64,000 nt of DNA, taken from Candidatus Peribacterales bacterium. Its GTDB lineage: Bacteria; Patescibacteriota; Gracilibacteria; Peribacterales; Peribacteraceae. The stretch lies in assembly GCA_020058765.1 (NCBI GenBank), contig JAGVDM010000006.1, positions 245,488 through 309,487 on the forward strand, read 5' to 3'. This document shows, piece after piece, positions 48,335 to 57,109 of the stretch (its first letter is position 1; every line of letters begins with the position of its first letter). A model generated the notes under the pieces. That model ran no database searches. It was given only the letters and a program-made list of their open reading frames with translations, and was not told the DNA's origin. The position numbers and the translations under genes were made by a program.

Positions 48335-48493
48335 CTAGCGCACCAACACGGGGGCGGGTTGCTTCGAACGAAGCGAATGGGGCGTCTTGCCGTGGTGGCT
48401 CTTCTTGTGAGAACGCTTCCGCTGAAGCTCCTTACGAAGAGCCTTTTGCGACTCGACACCCATGGCGACCATTTGCTTAGCGCGCTTACCCAT
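48335..48493 (-). CDS. Small very basic hypothetical protein
   Basis: MGKRAKQMVAMGVESQKALRKELQRKRSHKKSHHGKTPHSLRSKQPAPVLVR*, SD-like GGGAGA upstream. Confidence 0.6.
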   Translation of the reverse strand: MGKRAKQMVAMGVESQKALRKELQRKRSHKKSHHGKTPHSLRSKQPAPVLVR

Positions 48494-48499
48494 AGCACA

Positions 48500-48778
48500 A
48501 ATCTCCCTACAAACGAGAATCCATTCTCATCTCCCAAATACACGCGAATGCGTGGGCTACAGACTCCGCTGTAGCCAAGAGATGAGCCCTGTACAAGACA
48601 GGTTCCTGAATACGTACCAATACTGTGAAGGAACAACCAAGAGCCCATTCCTCTTTTGGAGGGGGTGACTTTCAGGATTCCGTAGAGTGCCTTAGCACGT
48701 GCATCCTGAGCCCCCTTCCGCACACATGCGGAGGCAGGTATAGCCCGGAAAAAGAATGGAGCAGTGCTTCATATCTGC
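48500..48778 (-). ncRNA. Candidate structured RNA or long structured 5' leader of the 48335-48493 gene
   Basis: Consecutive complementary segments on the minus strand, including a three-way junction CTCATCTC(48526-48533)/GAGATGAG(48579-48586) enclosing CACGC-GAAT-GCGTG and GGCTACAG/CTGTAGCC; GGGGG...CAGGAT/ATCCTG...CCCCC. Confidence 0.6.
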
Positions 48779-48783
48779 ACTGT

Positions 48784-48812
48784 ATGGTAAATATGCCAAG
48801 ACAACTTGTCAA
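48784..48812 (-). promoter_or_regulatory. sigma70-type promoter TTGACA-N17-TACCAT reading into the structured RNA
   Basis: -35 at 48807-48812, -10 at 48784-48789 on minus strand. Confidence 0.6.
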
Positions 48813-49132
48813 TATAATGTCAACTGAACTGTACTGATCTATCGGTACATCTCCATACTCGGCTTTTCCTCTATATAAAAAGCAAAATCAAGAATCTGTA
48901 GAGATCGAAATGCAAAACTGGCACGGTAAGTAGAAGAAGCGCAACAATGATCGTATGTCTGATCACATTCGTCACTCCACTATTGCTAGCTTAGAAAGGA
49001 CAAGGCTTGATCAGAATTTGCGCGCTGCCGACGAAGTGTGTCGCAGGGCGCACAACCGAGAACAGCGAGAGCACAACCAAATCCCCGGACAATCCTATCG
49101 CCAACCGATGTACGCGCTTTTTGCGCGCGTTA

Positions 49133-50386
49133 CTACGTCCCCTCCTGCCAACTCTGCAGATACTTACGCTGCTCTGGAGTGAGTGTATCGATGGATAAGT
49201 CCATCGAAATAAGCTGCAGCGCAGCGATCTCCTGATCAATTTCTGGTGGAAGAGTAATCACCCCCGGCGTGAGGTGCTTTCGATTCTTCACAAGGTACTC
49301 ACAAGCTAATGCCTGCCCGCAGAAGCTCAGGCTCATCACTTCGCTTGGGTGCCCCTCGGCTGACGCCAGATTTACAAGACGGCCTTCGCCGGCAACATAA
49401 ATGACTCGACCATCCTTCTGCAGGTACTCGTCGAGATAGTGGCGAACGCGACGCTTACGTTTCGCGTTCGTTTCCAGTGCCTTCATATCGATCTCGTTAT
49501 CGAAGTGACCCGAGTTTGCGAGCACGGCACCGTCTTTCATGCGATCAACGTGTTCCATCCGAATCACATGAAGGTTCCCTGTAACAGTAATGAACAGATC
49601 ACCAATTGCAGCTGCATCGTGCATCTTCATTACGCGGTGGCCGTCCATACCAGCCTGCAGCGCGCAGAATGCATCCACCTCAGTCACAATGACCTGTGCG
49701 CCCATACCCTTAGCTCGCATTGCAACACCCTTCCCGCAGCTACCATAGCCAAGTACCACCACCGTCTTCCCTGCAATCAGCAAATTGGTGGAACGGAGAA
49801 TACCGTCGAATGTCGACTGGCCTGTGCCGTAGTAGTTGTCCATTAGGTGTTTTGTTTTGTTGTCGTTCACTGCAACCATCGGAGTTTTTAATGCGCCTTC
49901 TTTTACCATGGCATGCAGGCGAATAATGCCTGTTGTTGTCTCCTCACATCCGCCAATCATCTTCTCAAGCAAGTGTGGATGCTTGGTGTGAATTTCAGTC
50001 ACAAGATCGCAGCCGTCATCAATGGTAATATCAGGCTTTGCATCAATCACCGCTGTAATGAACTTGTAGTAATCCTCTTTGCTTTCACCCTTGTACGCCC
50101 ATACGAGCACGTTCTCCTCTTCGGCGAGTGCCGCAGCAATATCGTCTTGTGTGGAGAGCGGATTGCACCCGGTGATTGCCACCTTTGCTCCACCAGCAAC
50201 AAGCGTACGCACGAGTACGCCTGTCTCTTTGGTAACGTGCAGTGCCATACCAATGGTGAGCCCTTTGAACGGCTGCTCCTTCGCAAAGCGGTCACGCACG
50301 GAAAGGAGCGCAGACATGCGGCGCTCGGCGATCTCCAGATTGAGCCTCCCTTGTTCGGCGAGTGATGGGTCTTTGACGTACGACAT
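49133..50386 (-). CDS. ahcY: Adenosylhomocysteinase
   Basis: GCNPLSTQDDIAAAL ... EETTTGIIRLHAM ... NDNKTKHLMDNYYGTGQSTFDGILRSTNLLIAGKTVVVLGYGSCGKG. Confidence 0.96.
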   Translation of the reverse strand: MSYVKDPSLAEQGRLNLEIAERRMSALLSVRDRFAKEQPFKGLTIGMALHVTKETGVLVRTLVAGGAKVAITGCNPLSTQDDIAAALAEEENVLVWAYKGESKEDYYKFITAVIDAKPDITIDDGCDLVTEIHTKHPHLLEKMIGGCEETTTGIIRLHAMVKEGALKTPMVAVNDNKTKHLMDNYYGTGQSTFDGILRSTNLLIAGKTVVVLGYGSCGKGVAMRAKGMGAQVIVTEVDAFCALQAGMDGHRVMKMHDAAAIGDLFITVTGNLHVIRMEHVDRMKDGAVLANSGHFDNEIDMKALETNAKRKRRVRHYLDEYLQKDGRVIYVAGEGRLVNLASAEGHPSEVMSLSFCGQALACEYLVKNRKHLTPGVITLPPEIDQEIAALQLISMDLSIDTLTPEQRKYLQSWQEGT

Positions 50387-50400
50387 CGACGAATTGTTAC

Positions 50401-51354
50401 TCAGAATGTAATCGGTGGCAACGCTTCCCCATATGTTTGTGTCATTCGTGTGCGAAGTGCATCGGCATTGAGCTCCGGGAGGAGCGTCCCATCAATTTCC
50501 ACAACAAATGAGGCGATACCTGCGCCAAGCTGTACCGCTCGATCAATAGACCACCCTGCATCGAGACCGCGCAGCACACCGGCACGCAATGCATCACCAG
50601 CGCCCGTAGGGTTCACAATGTGATCCGCAGAACACGCGGCAAAAATCCGAGGCCCCTCCGCATCCACAATCATCACTCCCCGTTCTGCAAGCGTTACGAT
50701 GAGCAGTGGGCACAACTCAAGCACGCCAGCTTCATCGCGATTGAGCGTTGTACGGAGAATGTTCCACTCGTATTCATTCACAATTACGCCCGCACTCTTG
50801 CGCACCATGCGCTCCATTTCATCCGGACCGAATGCATGTACCTGCTGACCAGGATCGAAGAGTACGGAAACACCAGCAGATGCACACCAATCAACAGCGC
50901 GAGTCATGGCCTGTTGATCGCGAGGGCTGACGATAGCCATGCCAAGTCCATCACGCTCCTTGGAAAGATCTGGCCATGGTGAGTGGGAATCCGCACCAGG
51001 ATGGAAAAAGGCAATCTGACGTGCGCCGCTATCTGTACCAATGATCGCCGTAGCCGTCACCTGCCCTTCTACCTCCGCAACGTAGGACACATCTACACCG
51101 GCATCACGAAGATGCGCGAGATACTCTCGGCCATCGCTCCCCACCGCTCCAACCAGCAACGGATCGCCACCGAGCAAACGCAGTGTCCATGCAATATTGG
51201 CACCCGTGCCTCCGTGTTCGCGTGTGTAGTGCGGAGCAAAATGAGAGACCGACAGTGTCGCGAGCTCGGCAGGTTTGATTGTATCGAGAAAGGATCCCTC
51301 AAAACCAAGCAGTACGTCGTACGCAATGGTGCCAGTGATGAGTGTTCTTGCCAT
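50401..51354 (-). CDS. PfkB-family carbohydrate/nucleoside kinase
   Basis: MARTLITGTIAYDVLLGFEG ... REHGGTGANIAWTLRLLGGDPLLVGAVG ... HIVNPTGAGDALRAGVLRGL. Confidence 0.92.
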   Translation of the reverse strand: MARTLITGTIAYDVLLGFEGSFLDTIKPAELATLSVSHFAPHYTREHGGTGANIAWTLRLLGGDPLLVGAVGSDGREYLAHLRDAGVDVSYVAEVEGQVTATAIIGTDSGARQIAFFHPGADSHSPWPDLSKERDGLGMAIVSPRDQQAMTRAVDWCASAGVSVLFDPGQQVHAFGPDEMERMVRKSAGVIVNEYEWNILRTTLNRDEAGVLELCPLLIVTLAERGVMIVDAEGPRIFAACSADHIVNPTGAGDALRAGVLRGLDAGWSIDRAVQLGAGIASFVVEIDGTLLPELNADALRTRMTQTYGEALPPITF

Positions 51355-51466
51355 ACAGAACAAGCGTAGCAGAGGAATGCGTGCGAGCAGTATTCGGAAA
51401 ACCGTTCTTTTGCCTCGACGCAGGCGGAAAGATATTTATCATGCTCTCCATTTTCTTTTTTTCACC

Positions 51467-51922
51467 ATGAAGCCCACTCCTCAGCAGGAACTCTACATTG
51501 AATACATGCAAGGCAACGGGCCAGCTCCCGAGGGGTGGCACGCAAACGGCCTGCAACGGAAGGACGTGCGTGATTACTGGGGCGAGACTCCGGACCATCC
51601 TGTAGAAAAGGAGGACTCTGCCGAACAGATGGTCGATCAGGCAATTCGCCTGCGAATAGAGGCAATGGCTGCGTACTACATGCAGCTTGCAAACGGCGGC
51701 CTCAAGCCACGCGTGATCCGCCACAAGAATCATGAGAGATTCCATGTGCCATTGTCGCAAGCAGACGCACTGCGTTTTGCAACTTTGCAGTTGGAACTGG
51801 AGCACAGTGGGCTGAGCGGTAGCGCCGCAGTAGAGCACACTGCACTCCGCGCAAAGTATGCTCCGCTCTTCCTGTATGCGCTCAAGCCGGAAGACGCGGA
51901 TAAGTGGCATATGGGCGAATAG
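51467..51922 (+). CDS. Hypothetical protein
   Basis: MKPTPQQELYIEYMQGNGPAPEGWHANGLQRKDVRDYWGE...; coding-like composition, family not recognised. Confidence 0.55.
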   Translation: MKPTPQQELYIEYMQGNGPAPEGWHANGLQRKDVRDYWGETPDHPVEKEDSAEQMVDQAIRLRIEAMAAYYMQLANGGLKPRVIRHKNHERFHVPLSQADALRFATLQLELEHSGLSGSAAVEHTALRAKYAPLFLYALKPEDADKWHMGE

Positions 51923-51989
51923 CGCCAGAGCCAGAAAGCGCGCCAACGGGGTCGACCTGCAGGGGTAAGGCGGATACAATCGTTCCCAT

Positions 51990-53372
51990 ATGCGGATCGC
52001 TGTAATTGGTACTGGCTACGTTGGTCTTGTTTCTGCGGCATGCTTCGCGGAGCTGGGTCACACTGTGATCGGCGTAGACATAGACGAAGCGAAAGTTGCA
52101 AAACTGAAAACTGGCGTGCCAACAATTTATGAGCCGGAATTGGAGGAGCTCCTGAAGCGTGGTCTTGCTACAAAGCGACTCTCGTTCACCACAGATATCC
52201 GTGAGGCACTACCCAATACCACAGTGGTATTCTCTGCAGTTGCCACACCCCCCAATGAGGACTTTACTGCTGATTTGCGTGCTGTATATGCGGTGTGTGA
52301 ATCGGTTGCAAAGCAGGTGGATCACGACATTGTTTTTGTAAACAAATCGACCGTCCCAGTAGGGACGGGACATACCTGCGAGGCGCGTATTGCCGCGGTT
52401 CTGGCTGAACGTGGTGTGCACTTCCGTATCCCTGTTGTATCCAACCCCGAATTCTTGCGAGAAGGCTCCGCAGTAAAGGACACCATGGCCCCAGATCGCA
52501 TTATTGTGGGTGTGAACGGCGATGCATGGGCGCAAGACCTCATGGAAGAACTCTTTGCACCACTGACTCGCACAGGGAAGCCTGTCGTCTTCATGGAGCG
52601 CGAAAGCGCGGAATTGGTGAAGTACGCAAGCAATGCATTCCTGGCAACGAAGATTTCATTCGTGAATATGCTCACGGAGCTCTGCGAGAAAACAGGAGCC
52701 AACATCCGCGATGTTGCAAAAGGCATGGGACTCGACGACCGAATCGGCCCTCGATTTTTGCATGCTGGTATTGGCTACGGCGGCAGCTGTTTCCCCAAAG
52801 ACGTCAAAGCATTGATCGCCACGGGCCGTCATCACGATGTGCCTATGCCGATTGTGCAGGCAGTGCATGATGTGAACCAGCGCCAGCGGATGCGCTTCTT
52901 CCAGAAGCTCCTCAACGTGCTCCCACAGAATGGTGTGGTAGGTATCTGGGGCCTCACGTTCAAACCGAAAACCGACGACATGCGCGAAGCGCCGAGTTTG
53001 GATCTTATGGAGATGCTCACGAAACAGGGCTTCACTATGCGCGCCTACGATCCCGTGGCCATGCATCATGCAAAGCAATTGGTCGATGATGCGGTGCAAT
53101 TTGTAGACGCACCAATGCAAGCAGTAGAAGGCGTAGACGCGCTCATTGTGCTCACGGAGTGGGACGAATTCCGCGGCATCAACCTCGCAGATTTGCCGAA
53201 AGTGATGCGTGGCCGCCATCTGTTCGACGGAAGAAATATCTACGATGCGAGGGAAGTGCGCGGAGTCGGCCTGCAATATCACGGTATTGGCATCGCTACA
53301 GAAGACATGCCCGTTGCGGCACCGCAAACTCCCGCTCCGAATACGCAAAAAGTTCCCACTTCGCGATCATGA
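51990..53372 (+). CDS. ugd: UDP-glucose 6-dehydrogenase
   Basis: MRIAVIGTGYVGLVSAACFAELGHTVIGVDIDEAKVAKL ... FLHAGIGYGGSCFPKDVKALI. Confidence 0.95.
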   Translation: MRIAVIGTGYVGLVSAACFAELGHTVIGVDIDEAKVAKLKTGVPTIYEPELEELLKRGLATKRLSFTTDIREALPNTTVVFSAVATPPNEDFTADLRAVYAVCESVAKQVDHDIVFVNKSTVPVGTGHTCEARIAAVLAERGVHFRIPVVSNPEFLREGSAVKDTMAPDRIIVGVNGDAWAQDLMEELFAPLTRTGKPVVFMERESAELVKYASNAFLATKISFVNMLTELCEKTGANIRDVAKGMGLDDRIGPRFLHAGIGYGGSCFPKDVKALIATGRHHDVPMPIVQAVHDVNQRQRMRFFQKLLNVLPQNGVVGIWGLTFKPKTDDMREAPSLDLMEMLTKQGFTMRAYDPVAMHHAKQLVDDAVQFVDAPMQAVEGVDALIVLTEWDEFRGINLADLPKVMRGRHLFDGRNIYDAREVRGVGLQYHGIGIATEDMPVAAPQTPAPNTQKVPTSRS

Positions 53373-54316
53373 AGATTCTTCTTACGGGGGCAGCGGGCTT
53401 CATTGGCTTTCATACTGCAAAGGCTTTGCTCGCTCGTGGCGACGAAGTGATTGGATACGACAATTTCACCCCGTACTACGACCCCGAGCTGAAAGAGGCG
53501 CGTGTGGCGCAACTTGAGGGCGTGAAGGGATGGACGCTCATTCGTGGCGATATTCTGGATAGAGACACGCTGCGCAAAGCAATGCAGGGTGTCGATCGTG
53601 TATGCCATCTTGCGGCACTCGCTGGTGTGCGATATTCGTTCGAACATCCAGACGAGTACATCGATATCAACATCCGTGGATTCTTCAATGTGATCGAAGA
53701 AGTACATCAGCAAAAAATTCCAGGTCTCATCTACGCCTCATCGAGCTCGGTGTATGGCAATACGCAGAAGTTCCCGAGCAGCGAGGAAGATCGCACTGAT
53801 TCCCAGCAATCGCTCTACGGCATGAACAAGAAAGATAACGAACTGATGGCTTTTACTTACCATGCCACGCACGGCGTACGCTCCACGGGCTTGCGCTTCT
53901 TTACCGTTTACGGGCCATGGGGTCGCCCCGATATGGCACTCTTCCTCTTCACCGAGGCGCTGCTCAAAGATCAGCCGCTGAATATTTTTGGAGAAGGAAA
54001 GATGCAGCGTGACTTCACGTTCGTGGACGACATCGTGCAAGGAATCATTGCGTCCATCGACAAGAACTACGACTACGAGATCTTCAATCTTGGCTGCGGC
54101 AAACAAGAGGAGCTAATGGAGTACGTGCGTATGGTAGAAGTATCGTGCGGCAAGGAGGCAAAGAAGAACTTTATGCCTATGCAGCCCGGTGACGTGCGTG
54201 CGTCCTCTGCAGATATATCCAAGGCACAGCGCATGCTCGGCTTTGATCCAAAAACCACCATTGCAAAAGGTGTGCCACAGTTCATAGAGTGGTACCGTTC
54301 GTATTACAAAATCTAA
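53369..54316 (+). CDS. UDP-glucuronate 4-epimerase-like SDR
   Basis: MKILLTGAAGFIGFHTAKALLARGDEVIGYDNFTPYYDPELKEAR ... YASSSSVYGNTQKFPSSEED; ATGA overlap with ugd. Confidence 0.9.
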   Translation: MKILLTGAAGFIGFHTAKALLARGDEVIGYDNFTPYYDPELKEARVAQLEGVKGWTLIRGDILDRDTLRKAMQGVDRVCHLAALAGVRYSFEHPDEYIDINIRGFFNVIEEVHQQKIPGLIYASSSSVYGNTQKFPSSEEDRTDSQQSLYGMNKKDNELMAFTYHATHGVRSTGLRFFTVYGPWGRPDMALFLFTEALLKDQPLNIFGEGKMQRDFTFVDDIVQGIIASIDKNYDYEIFNLGCGKQEELMEYVRMVEVSCGKEAKKNFMPMQPGDVRASSADISKAQRMLGFDPKTTIAKGVPQFIEWYRSYYKI

Positions 54317-54320
54317 TACT

Positions 54321-55229
54321 ATGAAAATTCTTGTTACTGGTTCTTCCGGCACCATCGGCACACGGCTCTGCGAAAGGCTTGCCCAAAACGGTCATGAACT
54401 TGTGTGCGTCGATTGGCGCGAGAACCAGTGGTCACCCGCAATCAACAAGCAAACACTGATTGTCGATTTGCGCGATTTGGATGCAGCAGAAACGATGCCC
54501 GGCGACGTGGATATCGTGGTGCACCTCGCTGCCAACGCTCGTGTGTACGACTTGGTCGTTGACCCAACAATGGCGCGAGATAACTTCCTCTCGCTCTTCA
54601 ATACGCTCGAGTTTTGCCGCAGGAAGAAGGTGAAGCGGTTTATTTTTGCGTCTTCGCGCGAAAGCTATGGGAACATTGATGTAGCGGAATACACAGAGGA
54701 TATGGCTCGCGTAGAAAACTGCGAGAGTCCCTACACAGCCAGTAAAATCGGTGGTGAGGCGTTGGTATGGTCCTATGATCGTTGCTACGACGTAAAGGCA
54801 TTGATCTTCCGCTTCTCGAATGTGTACGGCATGTATGACGATAGTAACCGTGTCATCCCTCTCTTTATTCGTGCCGCTCGAGAAAATAAGCCTCTCACTG
54901 TTTTCGGTGAAGAGAAGTGCCTCGACTTCACATACATTGATGACTGCGTGAGCGGCATTATTGCTGGTATCGAAAAATTCGATACTGCAAATGGCGAAGT
55001 GTACAACCTCGCCTTTGGCGAAGGGACGACCATTGTGCATCTAGCGAAACGTATACAGGAGCTGCTCAAAAGCGATGCAGGGATCACTATGCAGCCCTCA
55101 CGCATAGGCGAAGTAACGCGTTATATCGCCAATATTGATAAAGCGAAGCGGGTGCTCAGCTACAACCCGACCGTGTCGTTTGAGGAAGGGCTCAAAAAAA
55201 CCGTTGAGTGGTACTTGGCCAACACATAA
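54321..55229 (+). CDS. NAD-dependent epimerase/dehydratase
   Basis: MKILVTGSSGTIGTRLCERLAQNGHELVCVDWR ... FASSRESYGNIDVAEYTEDMARVENCESPYTASKIGGE. Confidence 0.9.
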   Translation: MKILVTGSSGTIGTRLCERLAQNGHELVCVDWRENQWSPAINKQTLIVDLRDLDAAETMPGDVDIVVHLAANARVYDLVVDPTMARDNFLSLFNTLEFCRRKKVKRFIFASSRESYGNIDVAEYTEDMARVENCESPYTASKIGGEALVWSYDRCYDVKALIFRFSNVYGMYDDSNRVIPLFIRAARENKPLTVFGEEKCLDFTYIDDCVSGIIAGIEKFDTANGEVYNLAFGEGTTIVHLAKRIQELLKSDAGITMQPSRIGEVTRYIANIDKAKRVLSYNPTVSFEEGLKKTVEWYLANT

Positions 55230-55237
55230 GCCTCTTA

Positions 55238-55305
55238 CCACTCACTACCACCCGCTCATTACTCACTACTCGAGAAACGAGTAGGTAGTGATTAGTAGTT
55301 AGTGG
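55238..55305. terminator. Long imperfect palindrome at convergent gene ends (possible bidirectional terminator or structured element)
   Basis: CCACTCACTACCACCCGCTCATTACTCACTACTCG-AGAAA-CGAGTAGGTAGTGATTAGTAGTTAGTGG. Confidence 0.6.
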
Positions 55306-55703
55306 AATACGAACAACTTTCGCATGCCAAAGTTCCAGGCGAGAACCAGGAACACTACGCCCATTTTGCTGAAGAACGGATCTCCCCCAAAACTATCCAC
55401 GGCGAGCCAGAGGAACAGCTCCGTCCAAAACAAACCTCCAAGCGCGATCAAGAAGACCATAGAATATTCCTTGCGGCGGCTGTGCTTACGCTCAAACACC
55501 CATAATAGACACAGGAGGTGATTGCAGACCAAGCCAACCATATACCCCAAGAATGCGAACACGAGGTACCACGCATGCCCGAACAAGTAGAGCAGTGACC
55601 CATAGACGACCAAATCGACGACCGTGGAGACGCCTCCCACGAAGAAATAGCGGAAAAATTGAATCCTGGAGCGCTCAGCCTTTCCTATAAACCAATGTTT
55701 CAT
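55299..55703 (-). CDS. GtrA family membrane protein
   Basis: QFFRYFFVGGVSTVVDLVVYGSLLYLFGHAWYLVFAFLGYMVGLVCNHLLCLLWVF ... WNFGMRKLFVFH. Confidence 0.88.
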   Translation of the reverse strand: MKHWFIGKAERSRIQFFRYFFVGGVSTVVDLVVYGSLLYLFGHAWYLVFAFLGYMVGLVCNHLLCLLWVFERKHSRRKEYSMVFLIALGGLFWTELFLWLAVDSFGGDPFFSKMGVVFLVLAWNFGMRKLFVFH

Positions 55704-55777
55704 CGCGGGCGAGCATACATGGCCGAAAAGCTGCTGCATATATTTCTTGGTCTGTTGCAGTCGAGTACACTGCAAAT

Positions 55778-57046
55778 ATGTCGCAGCAACCAGTGCTCTG
55801 CATTGTAGGATTGGGATACGTAGGCTTGCCCCTTGCGCATGCATTTGCCGCAAAGGGATATGCGGTGCTTGGTTTTGACATCAGCGAACGTCGTATTGGC
55901 GAGTTGAATCAGGGGCACGACAGTACTGGCGAACTCACTGACGCACAGCTACAAGCCATACAGATGACATTCAGTACAGATGCCTCTGTCATCGCACAGG
56001 CAGACATTGTGATCGTGGCGCTACCAACCCCTGTGGATGATGCCAATTTGCCAGATTTGCACATCTTAGAAGCAGGAACAGCCACGGTAGGAAAGCATCT
56101 GAAGCGCGGAGCAATCGTGGTATTCGAATCCACGGTGTACCCAGGAACAACAGAAGAAATCTGCGGCCCAATTTTGGAGAAGGAATCCGGTATGACTTGC
56201 GGAACGGACTTCACGCTCGGCTACTCCCCAGAGCGTATTAATCCGGGCGACAAGGAGCACACCGTCACCAAGATCAAGAAGATCGTGTCTGGTCAGGATG
56301 CCGCAACGCTAGAAAAACTCCTCGTTCTCTACGGTGCCATTGTGCAAGCAGGCGTACATGCTGCGCCGAACATTAAGGTGGCAGAGATGGCCAAAGCGAT
56401 CGAGAATGCCCAACGCGACCTGAATATCGCCTTTGTGAACGAAGTAGCACTCCTCTGCAATCGCATTGGCATTGGCACCCAAGACGTGCTCGCTGCGGCG
56501 AAAACAAAGTGGAACTTCCTCCCCTTCTCGCCAGGTCTGGTAGGAGGCCACTGCATTGGCGTCGATCCGTATTACTTGGTGGAAAAAGCGAGACAGCTTG
56601 GTATGAAAACACATGTGATTACCGCGGGCCGTGCAGTGAATGACAGCATGGGTGCAGCAGTGGCTGAACAAATCACAACAGCAATGGGGGATCCCACAGG
56701 AAAAACCGTGCTGGTTCTTGGCCTCACGTTCAAAGAGAACGTGCCGGATACGCGCAACAGCAAGGTGCCCGACGTTGTACGGGCTCTCATAAAGGCTGGC
56801 TGTGCAGTACGAGTACACGACCCTGTGGCGCCAGAAGCAGCGGAGCGCAACGGTTTTGATTGGGGAACACTGGAGGACGGGCCATTTGATGCTGTGGCGC
56901 TGCTGGTGCCACATCATGAATATCTCGCATCGCCTGTAGCAACACTCACAAGCGCGGTGAAGGACGGTGGCGTTCTCTACGACCTAAAGGGAGTGCTAGA
57001 TCGGCAAAATATCATCTCGGCAGGTAAGCAGTATCTGTCGCTGTAA
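55778..57046 (+). CDS. Nucleotide sugar dehydrogenase (UDP-HexNAc 6-dehydrogenase type, TviB/WbpO-like)
   Basis: CIVGLGYVGLPLAHAFAAKGYAVLGFDISERRI ... SPERINPGDKEHTVTKIKKIVSG ... GGHCIGVDPYYL. Confidence 0.92.
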   Translation: MSQQPVLCIVGLGYVGLPLAHAFAAKGYAVLGFDISERRIGELNQGHDSTGELTDAQLQAIQMTFSTDASVIAQADIVIVALPTPVDDANLPDLHILEAGTATVGKHLKRGAIVVFESTVYPGTTEEICGPILEKESGMTCGTDFTLGYSPERINPGDKEHTVTKIKKIVSGQDAATLEKLLVLYGAIVQAGVHAAPNIKVAEMAKAIENAQRDLNIAFVNEVALLCNRIGIGTQDVLAAAKTKWNFLPFSPGLVGGHCIGVDPYYLVEKARQLGMKTHVITAGRAVNDSMGAAVAEQITTAMGDPTGKTVLVLGLTFKENVPDTRNSKVPDVVRALIKAGCAVRVHDPVAPEAAERNGFDWGTLEDGPFDAVALLVPHHEYLASPVATLTSAVKDGGVLYDLKGVLDRQNIISAGKQYLSL

Positions 57047-57109
57047 ATATCCGAAAAGGAATCACGGAAGATCTTCGCATTGCCTTGCAGAATCCGGCAG
57101 AATGCAGCT

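Noticed and set aside
48328-48723. 131-aa minus-strand ORF
   Set aside because: Out of frame with the better-supported 52-aa basic protein, overlaps the structured RNA region, and has non-protein-like composition.
48500-48778. RNase P RNA, tmRNA or 4.5S RNA
   Set aside because: Did not see GAGGAAAGUC/ACAGAAA, a tRNA-like 3' end with tag ORF, or the GGAAGGAAGCAGCC-type SRP loop; a cmscan is still required.
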